The translations under genes were made by a program, and so were the position numbers. Of a stretch of DNA of 37,748 bases, positions 1 through 7,924 are shown in pieces. The notes beneath the pieces are model-generated. The model was not told the origin of the DNA. It worked only from the letters and a program-made list of their open reading frames with translations, and ran no database searches. Numbering within the stretch: the first letter of the stretch is position 1; each line of letters begins with the position of its first letter. The DNA comes from Chloroflexota bacterium (GTDB lineage Bacteria > Chloroflexota > UBA11872): contig WTFW01000046.1 of NCBI GenBank assembly GCA_011523785.1, forward strand, positions 1-37,748, read 5' to 3'.

Positions 1-597
1 CTGCTGGAGGGCGCGTTGCATGGGGGCCGGGTGGGGTTTGCCGATGCCGAGTTCGCCGGAGATGACAATTGACTGGAAGTAGGGACGGACGCCGGAGGCG
101 TCGATCTTGAAATGCTGGAGGTCGGGGGCGCCGTTGGTGACGAGGGCGAGGGGCAGGCGCTGGGAGAGTTCGGGCAGGAGTTGGGCGGCGTCGGGGAACA
201 TGGCGTTGCGTTGGCGGCGTTCGCGGCGGAAGCGGCTGGCGAGGTGTTCGGCGAAGGCGGGGTCGTCGACACCGTGCCGGGCGAGGGCGCGGGTCCAGGC
301 TTCGCGGCGGTAGTCGGGGGCCCAGGCGTAGAGGCGCTGGAGCTCGGGGGCGTCGCCGGTGAACTTGGCCCAGAGGCCTTCCCAGGAGCTGATGCCGATG
401 GATTGGCAGTAGGCGACGTGGTCGGAGGCGTGCCAGATCTGGCGGGCGCAGGCGCCGGTTGAATGGGCGACGGCGGCGGGGTCGAGGCCGTAGCGCTCGG
501 CGACGGGGGCGCAGGCGGCGAGGAAGGCGGCTTGGGAGGCGCTTTCGTCGGGGATGAGGGTGTCGTCGAGGTCGAGGAGGAGGGCGTGGAGGTGCAT
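1..597 (-). CDS. HAD-superfamily hydrolase (3' end outside window)
   Basis: The minus-strand frame is open from an ATG at 597 to the window edge, giving 199 residues of an unfinished protein. Near the N-terminus is LLDLDDTL, which is HAD motif I with the nucleophile and acid/base aspartates. VTNG in the second half is motif II, and GKPHP just before the edge carries the motif III lysine. The helical stretch between motifs I and II fits a C1 cap as in subfamily IA, which includes phosphoglycolate phosphatase, haloacid dehalogenase and pyrimidine nucleotidase-like enzymes. Motif IV would lie beyond the edge. The substrate cannot be told from sequence. It diverges from the vapBC pair to its right. 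Confidence 0.85.
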   Translation of the reverse strand, partial: MHLHALLLDLDDTLIPDESASQAAFLAACAPVAERYGLDPAAVAHSTGACARQIWHASDHVAYCQSIGISSWEGLWAKFTGDAPELQRLYAWAPDYRREAWTRALARHGVDDPAFAEHLASRFRRERRQRNAMFPDAAQLLPELSQRLPLALVTNGAPDLQHFKIDASGVRPYFQSIVISGELGIGKPHPAPMQRALQQ

Positions 598-641
598 GGG
601 GGCATGGTCACATAGGCGGGCTTAGGGGCGCCGGCGGGGGC

Positions 642-681
642 AGGGTAGAATCGCTTGGTTTTGTTCTACCCTCGCGAGGGT
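642..681 (+). promoter_or_regulatory. vapBC operator: overlapping inverted repeats with a -10-like TAGAAT
   Basis: AGGGTAGAA (642-650) and TTCTACCCT (664-672) are perfect 9-base inverted arms separated by 13 bases. The right arm also forms part of a perfect 14-base palindrome, ACCCTCGCGAGGGT (668-681). TAGAAT at 646-651 resembles a -10 box, and the last AGGG lies where the vapB ribosome-binding site should be. Type II antitoxins commonly autoregulate through such sites, so VapB or VapBC binding here is the expected explanation. The two hairpins would be mutually exclusive in RNA. Confidence 0.6.
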
Positions 682-684
682 TCG

Positions 685-942
685 GTGAGCCTCAACATCA
701 AGAACAAAGAGACGTGTCGACTGGCCAGCGAGTTGGCGGAGCTCACCGGCGAGACGAAGACGGGCGCGATAACGGTGGCGCTGCGGGAGCGGCTGGCGCG
801 CGAGCAGCGGGAACGGAGCGTGGAGGCGCGTCTCCGCAAGATGCGTGCAATTTCCAGGCGGTGCGCCAGCCTGCTACGGGACGGACCGTCGGCCGAAGAG
901 CATGGCGATTATTTGTACGACGAGCGCGGACTGCCCAAGTGA
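685..942 (+). CDS. vapB: VapB-type antitoxin
   Basis: This is an 85-residue protein starting at GTG 685, with GAGGG six bases upstream. The N-terminus, V-S-L-N-I-K-N-K-E-T, followed by ELAELTGE and AVTVALRERL-like sequence, is the signature of the PSK/Rv0623-type VapB family: a short ribbon-helix-helix DNA-binding region and then a toxin-wrapping tail. The C-terminal HGDYLYDERGLPK is typical of the tail that inserts into the PIN active site. An upstream in-frame TTG at 655 would put the start inside the operator, so 685 is preferred. It overlaps the downstream toxin gene by 4 bases (GTGA), which indicates translational coupling. Confidence 0.9.
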   Translation: MSLNIKNKETCRLASELAELTGETKTGAITVALRERLAREQRERSVEARLRKMRAISRRCASLLRDGPSAEEHGDYLYDERGLPK

Positions 943-1325
943 TCGTGGACACGTCGGCGGTCCTGGCAATTCTCTTTGGAGAAGAGGAAGCGGAGCAGTT
1001 CGACGAGGCTATCGCCAGGGCGGGGAGGCGCCGTATGTCGGCCGGCAATCTGCTGGAGACAGCCATAGTCCTCGAAAGTCGCCGCGGCGCTACGGCCGAG
1101 CATGAACTCGACGCCTACTTGCGAGTTGCGGAGATCGACGTCGTGCCCGTCACGGTTGCTCACGCACAGGCCGCGAGACGGGCCTGGCGGCGATTCGGCA
1201 GGGGCAACCACCCGGCCAGGCTGAACTTTGGGGACTGCTTTGCGTATGCGCTGGCGGAGTCGAGCGGGGAGCCGCTGTTGTACAAGGGTGAGGACTTTGT
1301 GTTGACGGATATCGAGGCTGCTTAG
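939..1325 (+). CDS. vapC: VapC-type PIN-domain ribonuclease toxin
   Basis: This 128-residue PIN-domain protein is the toxin partner of the upstream VapB. The start is the GTG at 939 that overlaps the antitoxin stop. The acidic residues that bind Mg2+ in PIN nucleases are visible: D4 in IVDTSA, E40 in NLLE, D99 in FGDCFAYAL and D119 in KGEDF. VapC toxins cleave tRNA or rRNA when released from VapB; the target here is unknown. All catalytic positions are intact, so it is probably active. Confidence 0.92.
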   Translation: MIVDTSAVLAILFGEEEAEQFDEAIARAGRRRMSAGNLLETAIVLESRRGATAEHELDAYLRVAEIDVVPVTVAHAQAARRAWRRFGRGNHPARLNFGDCFAYALAESSGEPLLYKGEDFVLTDIEAA

Positions 1326-1397
1326 GAGGCAGCAACTCGCCGGGTCTTGACGGGTGGGGAGTTGGTGGCGAGTATCGGGCGATAAGGAGGGGGTTCC

Positions 1398-2510
1398 ATG
1401 GCACAGGCTGTCCTTGACGCGCCGGCGGCTGCGGAGGCCGCGAACGGCCGTACCTCGCTGACTGTTATCGATTGCGACGTTCACCCGTATCCGAACACGA
1501 TTCACACCCTGACGCCGTTCATGTCGGACCGCTGGGTGCAGTACGTCAAGCAGTCCGGGTTTGCGGCGCCGCCGGGCACGCAGTATCCGAAGGGCTACGA
1601 GTACGCCGCGCGACGCGACGCGTGGCCGCCGAACGGGCAGAAGCCCGGTTCGGATCCGGACTTCGCCCGCGAGCAGCTGCTGGACGAATGGGACATGCAG
1701 TACGGGATCCTGACGCCGCTGTACGCGGCGGGTCACGTGCATAACGACGATTTCAGCATTGCGCTGGCGCGGGCGGTGAACGAGTGGCAGCGGCACGTAT
1801 GGCTGGACAGCGACGAGCGCTGGCGGAGTTCGATCACGGTGACGCCGCAGATTCCGGAGGCGGCGGCGGAGGAGATCCGGCGCTGCGGCAAGGACGGGCG
1901 GTTCGTGCAGGTGATCCTGACGGTTCGCGGCAACGCCCCGTACGGGAAGCGGCACTACTACCCGTTGTTCGAGGCGGCCGCCGACATGGACCTGCCGGTG
2001 GGGATTCACTTCGGCGGGTGGGGGAACCACCCGATTACGGCGACTGGCTGGCCGTCGTACTACCTGGAAGACCACACGGGGATGACGCAGGCGTTCGAGG
2101 CGCAGGTGTTGAGCCTGGTGTCGGAGGGCATCTTCGAGCGGCTGCCGAATCTGCGGATTGCGCTGATCGAGGGCGGGTTCTCGTGGCTGCCGCCGCTGAT
2201 GTGGCGGTTCGACAAGAACTACAAGGGGCTGAAAGAGGAAGTGCCGTGGCTGCGCAAGCTGCCGAGCGAGTACATCCTGGAGCACTTCCGGATGACGACG
2301 CAGCCGATGGACGAGCCGCCGAACCCGCAACACCTGCTGCAGATCTTCGACATGATCGGCCGGGACGACTTCCTGATGTTCGCCACCGATTACCCGCACT
2401 GGGACTTCGACGCGCCGGACCGGGCATTGCCGTCGGTGGTGCGGGGCGAGTTGCGGCAGAAGATCATGGCCGGGAACGCCACGGCGTTTTACGACTTCGA
2501 GCGTGCATGA
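1398..2510 (+). CDS. Amidohydrolase family metal-dependent hydrolase (TIM barrel)
   Basis: A 370-residue protein with a strong ribosome-binding site (AAGGAGGGGG, 1384-1393) before the ATG. It resembles the amidohydrolase-2/ACMSD branch: VIDCDVHP at 24-30 supplies the strand-1 metal motif, GIHFGG around H204 the middle histidine, and FATDYPHWDFD around D331 the strand-8 aspartate that activates water in this superfamily. Members hydrolyse or decarboxylate small, often aromatic, carboxylates; the substrate cannot be inferred. The last 8 bases overlap a Rieske ferredoxin gene, so the two are likely co-translated and may function together. It appears to start a plus-strand operon running to about 4024. 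Confidence 0.87.
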   Translation: MAQAVLDAPAAAEAANGRTSLTVIDCDVHPYPNTIHTLTPFMSDRWVQYVKQSGFAAPPGTQYPKGYEYAARRDAWPPNGQKPGSDPDFAREQLLDEWDMQYGILTPLYAAGHVHNDDFSIALARAVNEWQRHVWLDSDERWRSSITVTPQIPEAAAEEIRRCGKDGRFVQVILTVRGNAPYGKRHYYPLFEAAADMDLPVGIHFGGWGNHPITATGWPSYYLEDHTGMTQAFEAQVLSLVSEGIFERLPNLRIALIEGGFSWLPPLMWRFDKNYKGLKEEVPWLRKLPSEYILEHFRMTTQPMDEPPNPQHLLQIFDMIGRDDFLMFATDYPHWDFDAPDRALPSVVRGELRQKIMAGNATAFYDFERA

Positions 2511-2859
2511 CGTAGGGGCGGAGGCCGAATTCGAGGTCGGCCAGCCCACGCGCGTGGAGATCGAGGGCCGCGGGTTTGTGGTCGTGAACTCTGGCAGCGA
2601 GTTTTACGCCGCCCGGGACGTGTGCGCGCACCAGGGGGCGCGGCTTTCGTCCGGCCGGTGCAAGGGCAATGTTCACGCGGAGTCGGTAGGCGGCCACATC
2701 GAGTACCAGACGGGCGGACGGACGTTGCTGCAATGCCCGTGGCACGGATGGATCTTCGACCTGGCTACCGGCCGCGCGCTGGCCGATCCGGATCGGGCGC
2801 GAGTGCGCGTGTATCCGGTGCAGGTGGCGGGCGGCCGCGTGCTCCTGGACCTGGCGTAG
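2503..2859 (+). CDS. Rieske-type [2Fe-2S] ferredoxin
   Basis: A 118-residue single-domain Rieske protein. The cluster ligands are C41-x-H43 (CAHQGARL) and C78-x2-H81 (CPWHGWIFD), the pattern of ferredoxins and oxygenase electron-transfer subunits of the nitrite reductase NirD/ring-hydroxylating type. No membrane segment or catalytic oxygenase domain is present, so it is probably a soluble electron carrier. The spacing between the two ligand pairs is longer than usual (34 residues), with an insert around 53-74. The GTG start at 2503 lies inside the preceding amidohydrolase gene; the ATG at 2507 is in another frame and reaches a stop at once. Its redox partner is not visible nearby. Confidence 0.88.
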   Translation: MHDVGAEAEFEVGQPTRVEIEGRGFVVVNSGSEFYAARDVCAHQGARLSSGRCKGNVHAESVGGHIEYQTGGRTLLQCPWHGWIFDLATGRALADPDRARVRVYPVQVAGGRVLLDLA

Positions 2860-2866
2860 TTCGAGC

Positions 2867-4024
2867 GTGTCCGCCGGGGGCGGCGGGGTAACCGGGCTAG
2901 TCCACTGTATTCATGCCTCGCGCACGGCGGCGGCGCTGGTGCTGGCGGGAGGCGGGACTGGGGCGATTCCCTTGTTGCTGCGGCGGCCGGGCGGGTCGCG
3001 CACGGTGCTGGATGTTGCGGTGCCGTATGGGCCGGCGGCGGTGGCCGACTACCTGGGCGAAGCGCCGGCGCAGGCGTGTTCGGCCGAGACCGCCGAATCG
3101 CTGGCGCGGCGGGCATTTCAACGTGCGTGTCAGTTTCGAGGCGACGGTTCGGTACCCGTGGTTGGATTGGGGGCGACGGCGGCGCTGGCGACGGATCGAG
3201 TGCGGCGGGGCGAGGACCGGCTGCACGCGGCGGCGTTCGACGGGTCACGAACCATCGCCGTTGAGTGGTGGTTTCAGCCGCCGCATTCCAACCGGCAGGC
3301 GCAGGAAGCCGCGACCGAGCGAGCGATTGTGGCGTTGTTGGCGGATGCGGTGGGCGTGGCCCCGTGGCGCGAACTGGCCGGGTCCCGGCTTGCGGATGCC
3401 GGGCGCAGGGTCGAGGTCGAAGATGACGAGTTGGCGGTGTTCCAGGACGGAACGCAGTCCTGGGTGACGGCTTATCCGGACGGCCGGCGGCGGCCGGGCG
3501 GCCAGATCCCGACGGCCCTGGTGCCCGGGTCGTTCAATCCGTGGCATGCGGCACACCAGGCGCTCTGGGAAGCGGCGCGGCGACGTTTTGGCGATCCGGT
3601 GGCGTATGAGTTGTCGATCACCAACGTGGACAAGCCGCCGTTGCCCACGGGGGAGGCGCTGCGACGAGCCGCACAGTTTCGCGGTCGCGCTGGCCTGGTG
3701 CTCACAGCCGCCCCAACCTTCATTGAGAAGGCGCGGCTGATGCCGGGCGCGGCGTTTGTGATTGGGGCCGACACGGCGCGTCGAGTCGTGGCGCCGGTCT
3801 ATTACGGCGGAGTAGAGGCCATGCACCGCGCGCTGCGCGAGCTGCGGTGCCTGGGGTCGAAGTTTGTGGTGGCCGGCCGCCTTGAAGACGGCCGATTTCT
3901 GCAGTTGCGCGATCTGCCGCTACCTCCCGAAGCCGCCGGGCTCTTCGAAGCGATACCGGCTGCGGAGCTTCGAGTGGACGTTTCGTCTACCGAGCTGCGC
4001 CGGGGGCGGACGGCCCCAGGTTGA
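2867..4024 (+). CDS. CinA C-terminal-like domain fused to NMNAT-like nucleotidyltransferase
   Basis: A 385-residue two-domain protein, GTG start 7 bases after the Rieske stop. Residues about 10-165 resemble the CinA C-terminal (nicotinamide-nucleotide amidohydrolase) family, with VLAGGGTGAI, PGGSRTVLDVAVPY and CSAETAESLARRA in the order seen in that fold. Residues about 215-385 form a nucleotidyltransferase: VPGSFNPWHAAH (219-230) is the GxFxPxHxxH ATP-binding motif and VSSTELR (372-378) matches the ISSTxIR motif of NadD/CoaD-like enzymes. The same architecture is known to me from an uncharacterised plant protein (At2g01220-like). A role in NAD or pyridine-nucleotide salvage is plausible but unproven. 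Confidence 0.78.
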   Translation: MSAGGGGVTGLVHCIHASRTAAALVLAGGGTGAIPLLLRRPGGSRTVLDVAVPYGPAAVADYLGEAPAQACSAETAESLARRAFQRACQFRGDGSVPVVGLGATAALATDRVRRGEDRLHAAAFDGSRTIAVEWWFQPPHSNRQAQEAATERAIVALLADAVGVAPWRELAGSRLADAGRRVEVEDDELAVFQDGTQSWVTAYPDGRRRPGGQIPTALVPGSFNPWHAAHQALWEAARRRFGDPVAYELSITNVDKPPLPTGEALRRAAQFRGRAGLVLTAAPTFIEKARLMPGAAFVIGADTARRVVAPVYYGGVEAMHRALRELRCLGSKFVVAGRLEDGRFLQLRDLPLPPEAAGLFEAIPAAELRVDVSSTELRRGRTAPG

Positions 4025-4096
4025 GCCAATCCGACCCGTCTGCGTCGACGGTCGTCTACCATCGACGTACGTCCTCCAAACTCCGAACCGAGCACG

Positions 4097-5260
4097 GTGT
4101 CGGTCCACGACTCGACCGAGGCCCCGGCCTCGGCGTCCGACCAGCAGACTTCAGAACCGCGACCGCCCGATTCACCGGATAACGGTGCGTCCGTAGCCGG
4201 CGAGCAGCCGGTCTATCGCTGGTCGCCGCGAACACGGCGCACAGTGGCGATGTTCATCGCGATCCTGGCGGGGCTGGTGTTGTGGGGGGCGCGGGAGATC
4301 GTGGGTCCGTTTGTGTGGGCGGGGATCTTCGCTTACGTCTTCAACCCGGCCGTTAACGGGCTGGTTCGGTTGGCCCGGGTCCCGCGGCCAGCGGCGGTGG
4401 CGATTTTCTATGCCCTAGGGATTGGACTTCTGACCCTGCTGGGCTTCCTGATCATCCCGCGCGTGGTCGACGAACTCGACCGCCTGACGACCGAGCTTCC
4501 GTCGATTATTGCGGACCTCGAATCAGCCTTGCCGTCAGAGTTCCTGGGGCAGCCACTGGTTGTGCAGGACGTGATCGATGGGCTGACGGCGGGCGCGACC
4601 AGCATGCTGACCGATGCCTCACAGGCGGTAAGCGCTTTCCGCAGCGCATTCAACCTGCTGATTCACGGTGTGCTGGCCGTGGTCGCGGCCGGTTACCTGC
4701 TGCTGGCTGGACCCGAACTCTTCCGGGGACTGTTGGAACGGATTCCCCCCGGTCCGCGGGCCGAGACCGAGGACCTGGTCGGCCGCATCAACAGCGTTCT
4801 TGGCGCATTCATCCGAGGCGAGATCATCCTGGTGGTGATCATGAGCGTGACCACGTTCATCGGGTTGTCGATCATCGGCATCCCGTTTGCGGTGATCCTG
4901 GCTATTGCCACGGGATTCCTGGAGTTGATCCCGGTGTTCGGCCCGATTATGGCGGCGATTCCACCGATCGGATTGGCGTTGGTCACGGCCAATAACTTTG
5001 GCTGGCCGGGGTGGGTCGCGGGCGTGGTGGTGGCTGTGATGTACACGGTGCTGCGGCAGCTCGAGGATTATTTCGTGATTCCGAACGTGGTGGGCCGGGT
5101 GGTGCGCGTGCATCCCCTGATTGCCCTGTTCGCCATCTTTGCGGGGCTGCAAATCTGGGGCATTACCGGCATGGTCATTGCCCTGCCGGTGGCCGGGGTG
5201 GCGCGGGTTTTGCTGGGCTACGCCTACCGGCGCACGGTTACGTCGCCGCGGCGGCCGTAG
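4097..5260 (+). CDS. AI-2E family transporter (PerM/YdiK-like permease)
   Basis: A 387-residue integral membrane protein with a roughly 40-residue charged, proline-rich N-terminal tail. Hydrophobic segments occur around 50-75, 95-120 and 185-210, with a cluster of about four from 240 to the end. The family pattern is visible: IVGPFVWAGIFAYVFNPAV near the first helices, then FLELIPVFGPIMAAIPP and VVGRVVRVHPLIALFAIF in the C-terminal half, the last being a hallmark of the UPF0118/AI-2E exporter family. Members have been proposed to export autoinducer-2 or act as Na+/H+ antiporters; the substrate here is unknown. The GTG start has no strong ribosome-binding site. The 72-base gap from the previous gene leaves operon membership open. 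Confidence 0.88.
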   Translation: MSVHDSTEAPASASDQQTSEPRPPDSPDNGASVAGEQPVYRWSPRTRRTVAMFIAILAGLVLWGAREIVGPFVWAGIFAYVFNPAVNGLVRLARVPRPAAVAIFYALGIGLLTLLGFLIIPRVVDELDRLTTELPSIIADLESALPSEFLGQPLVVQDVIDGLTAGATSMLTDASQAVSAFRSAFNLLIHGVLAVVAAGYLLLAGPELFRGLLERIPPGPRAETEDLVGRINSVLGAFIRGEIILVVIMSVTTFIGLSIIGIPFAVILAIATGFLELIPVFGPIMAAIPPIGLALVTANNFGWPGWVAGVVVAVMYTVLRQLEDYFVIPNVVGRVVRVHPLIALFAIFAGLQIWGITGMVIALPVAGVARVLLGYAYRRTVTSPRRP

Positions 5261-5389
5261 TGGCCTGCCACAGGGCACGCGGCCGCTGGTCGCGAACGGC
5301 CCAGGCAGAAACCCCGGATAGCAGGGCTAATCGAATTCAAACGGCGCTATTCTTCACGCGGCAATTGCCGAGAGAGCACTGAGGGGCGG

Positions 5390-6691
5390 ATGTCCGCCGA
5401 AATTGGACTTGGGTTCCTGGGACTGGGAACGGTCGGCTCGGCCGTGGTTCGCACAGTCACCGAGCGGTCCGGCTACCTGGAGCGCCAGATTGGTCGTTCG
5501 TTCCAGGTTCGACGCGCGCTGATCCGCGATCCCAGCCGTAAGCGTGACGTTCCGCTTGACGCCTCCCAAATGACGGTAAACGCCGACGACGTGCTCGACG
5601 ACGCGTCCATCGACGTCGTCGTGGAACTGATGGGCGGCGTTGAGCCGGCCAACACATACATCAGGCGGGCGCTTGCGTCCGGCAAGCACGTGGTCACGGC
5701 CAACAAGGAAGTGATGGCCACCTACGGGATCGAGTTGCTGGAGCTGGCCACGGCGCACGGCCGGGACCTGTACTTCGAGGCCAGCGTGGGCGGCGGCATC
5801 CCGGTGATCGGGCCGTTCCGCCAGGACCTGGCGGCCAACCAGATCCGCGAGGTGCACGCCATCATCAACGGCACCACCAACTACATCCTGACGGAGATGG
5901 CCTCCGGCGGCGTGGACTTCGACGCCGCTCTCGCGGACGCGCAGCGGCTGGGCTACGCCGAGCCGAACCCGACCAACGACATCGAGGGCATCGACGCTGC
6001 CTACAAGCTAGTGATCCTGGCCTCGCTGGCCTTCAACTGTGCGGTCCGACCGGCGGAGGTTTACCGCGAGGGCATCACGCGCATCAGCGCGGCGGACTTC
6101 CAATACGCGGCCGAGTTGGGCTACGGCATCAAGCTGCTGGCCATCGCCAAGCGGGCGTCGAACGGCTTCGAGGCCCGGGTACATCCGGCCTTGATCCAGC
6201 AGGACGTACTGCTGGCGCAGGTGGACGGGGTGTTCAACGCCGTGCTGCTGGACGGCGATTTGCTGGGCCGCGCCCTGTTCATTGGGCGCGGGGCAGGACC
6301 CGAACCGACCTCCAGCGCCATCGTGGCCGACCTGATTGACCTGGGTCACAACATCCGAAGCGAGGTGCACGACCGGATTCCCATGTCCCTGGACGGTGAC
6401 CTGTGCGTGCTGCCGATGGCCGAGGTTCGCTCGCGCTACTACTTCCGGCTCTGGGTGAAGGACCAGCCGGGAGTGCTGGCGCGCATCGGCACGGTCTGCG
6501 GCGAGCACGCCATTAGCATCGCCTCGGTCATCCAGAAGGAAGTGGATGACAACGCGGGCCGCGCGGAGCTGGTGTTCCTGACGCACGAGGCCCAGGAAGC
6601 GGCGGTGCAAGGCGCGCTGTCCGCCATTGCGGATCTGGATGTGGTGGCCTCGGTCGCCAGCATGATTCGGGTCGAGGACCTGGCGGAATGA
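5390..6691 (+). CDS. hom: Homoserine dehydrogenase
   Basis: A 433-residue enzyme that reduces aspartate semialdehyde to homoserine with NAD(P)H in the threonine/methionine pathway. The N-terminus has the Rossmann motif GLGTVGSAVV; VTANKEVMA and the catalytic region INGTTNYILTEM with YAEPNPTNDIEGIDAAYK are standard. Residues about 350-433 (YYFRLWVKDQPGVLARI) form an ACT regulatory domain, consistent with feedback control by threonine. Length matches the usual ACT-containing enzyme. GAGGGG sits just upstream of the ATG. Its stop overlaps the threonine synthase start (ATGA), so the two form a thr operon. Confidence 0.96.
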   Translation: MSAEIGLGFLGLGTVGSAVVRTVTERSGYLERQIGRSFQVRRALIRDPSRKRDVPLDASQMTVNADDVLDDASIDVVVELMGGVEPANTYIRRALASGKHVVTANKEVMATYGIELLELATAHGRDLYFEASVGGGIPVIGPFRQDLAANQIREVHAIINGTTNYILTEMASGGVDFDAALADAQRLGYAEPNPTNDIEGIDAAYKLVILASLAFNCAVRPAEVYREGITRISAADFQYAAELGYGIKLLAIAKRASNGFEARVHPALIQQDVLLAQVDGVFNAVLLDGDLLGRALFIGRGAGPEPTSSAIVADLIDLGHNIRSEVHDRIPMSLDGDLCVLPMAEVRSRYYFRLWVKDQPGVLARIGTVCGEHAISIASVIQKEVDDNAGRAELVFLTHEAQEAAVQGALSAIADLDVVASVASMIRVEDLAE

Positions 6692-7755
6692 ATGGCTCCC
6701 CGCGTCCGGGGGTAATCGAGCGCTATCGAGAGTTTCTGCCCGTAGGCGAGGCCACGCCAAACCTGACCATTGGCGAGGGCGACACGCCGCTGGTTCGGGC
6801 CGAATCGCTGGAGCGACGACTTGGCGTGACCGAGGTTTGGCTGAAACTCGAAGGCTGCAACCCCACCGGCTCGTTCAAGGACCGGGGGCTGGCGGTGGCC
6901 GCGGCGAAGGCCATCGAAGAGGGCGCGCACTCGTTCATCTGCGCTTCCACCGGAAACACGGCGGCTTCGGCGGCCGCGTTTGGCGCGCGGTCGGGGACGC
7001 CGACCGGCGTAGTCATTCCGGCGCGCGGCGTGGCGCTGGGCAAGGTGGCGCAGGCGCTGATCTACGGTGCGCGCGTGATTCCGATCCAGGGGTCGTTCGA
7101 CGAGGGCCTGGCCGTGGTCCGGGAACTGGCGGCGCGACCGGGCGTGGCGCTGGTCAACTCGGTCAATCCGCACCGACTGGAAGGGCAGCAGACGGCCGCC
7201 TTTGAGGTCGTGGACACGCTGGGCGAGGCGCCGGACGAGCTGTATATGCCGGTTGGGAATGCCGGCAATATCACGGCGTACTGGAAGGGCTTTCGTGCGT
7301 ATGAGCGCGAGGGCCGGGCTACGCAGCTCCCGGTGATGCGCGGATTTCAGGCGGCGGGCGCCGCGCCGATTGTGGGGGGCGAGCCCGTGGCCAATCCGGA
7401 CACCGTGGCTTCGGCTATCCGGATCGGCAATCCGGCCAACTGGGATCGGGCGGTGGAGGCGCGCGACGAGTCGGACGGGACGATCGAGGCGGTCAGCGAT
7501 GAGCTCATCGTCGAGGCGTATCAGCTGCTGGCGGCCGACGAAGGCATATTTGTCGAACTGGCGTCGGCCGCGTCGGTGGCCGGGCTGCTGCAGCGCGCTC
7601 GTGGCGGCGAATCCATGGGCGACCGGGTTGTGTGCGTGCTTACCGGGACCGGACTGAAGGACCCGGGCGCGGCGGTGCGGTATGCACCGAAGCCGGCCGA
7701 GGTCGAGGCCACTACCGAGGCGGTGGCCGAGGCACTTGGCTGGAGTATGACCTAG
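6688..7755 (+). CDS. thrC: Threonine synthase
   Basis: A 355-residue PLP enzyme of fold type II that converts O-phosphohomoserine to threonine. The PLP lysine is K64 in NPTGSFKDRG, and PVGNAGN near residue 190 is the phosphate-binding glycine loop. GEGDTPL (29-35) is the usual N-terminal signature of the short, class II-like ThrC. It begins at the ATG that overlaps the homoserine dehydrogenase stop by 4 bases; a second ATG at 6692 is out of frame. No homoserine kinase (thrB) lies adjacent and it must be elsewhere in the genome. Confidence 0.95.
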   Translation: MNGSPRPGVIERYREFLPVGEATPNLTIGEGDTPLVRAESLERRLGVTEVWLKLEGCNPTGSFKDRGLAVAAAKAIEEGAHSFICASTGNTAASAAAFGARSGTPTGVVIPARGVALGKVAQALIYGARVIPIQGSFDEGLAVVRELAARPGVALVNSVNPHRLEGQQTAAFEVVDTLGEAPDELYMPVGNAGNITAYWKGFRAYEREGRATQLPVMRGFQAAGAAPIVGGEPVANPDTVASAIRIGNPANWDRAVEARDESDGTIEAVSDELIVEAYQLLAADEGIFVELASAASVAGLLQRARGGESMGDRVVCVLTGTGLKDPGAAVRYAPKPAEVEATTEAVAEALGWSMT

Positions 7756-7846
7756 CCAAACTCGCGGCCGCCCGCGTCCAGCCTCGCAAGCCGGTCCACG
7801 GGCGCGCCTGACTGGCCTCGACTAGTCACCACCGGCCGCAACCCGT

Positions 7847-7862
7847 GGAATAGAATCATTCC
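7847..7862 (+). promoter_or_regulatory. Possible promoter/operator upstream of the HK97-like gene
   Basis: GGAAT and ATTCC form a short inverted repeat around a TAGAAT hexamer (7851-7856), the same -10-like sequence found upstream of vapB. It lies 63-78 bases before the GTG of the next gene. No convincing -35 box is visible. The rest of the 169-base gap after thrC shows nothing else clear. Confidence 0.3.
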
Positions 7863-7924
7863 GTGTTGTCCCAGGGCTTCACGCGGGCGGGCGCGTTGCC
7901 TGCCGTCGGAAGTGAGTAGCCCAG

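Noticed and set aside
909-2549. Long open frame on the minus strand opposite the amidohydrolase gene
   Set aside because: It is the antisense shadow of a well-supported gene in high-GC DNA; its R/P/H-rich translation matches no family.
2867-4024. Simple annotation as nadD
   Set aside because: Although the C-terminal half has NMNAT motifs, the CinA-like N-terminal half and unusual length make a plain NadD name misleading.
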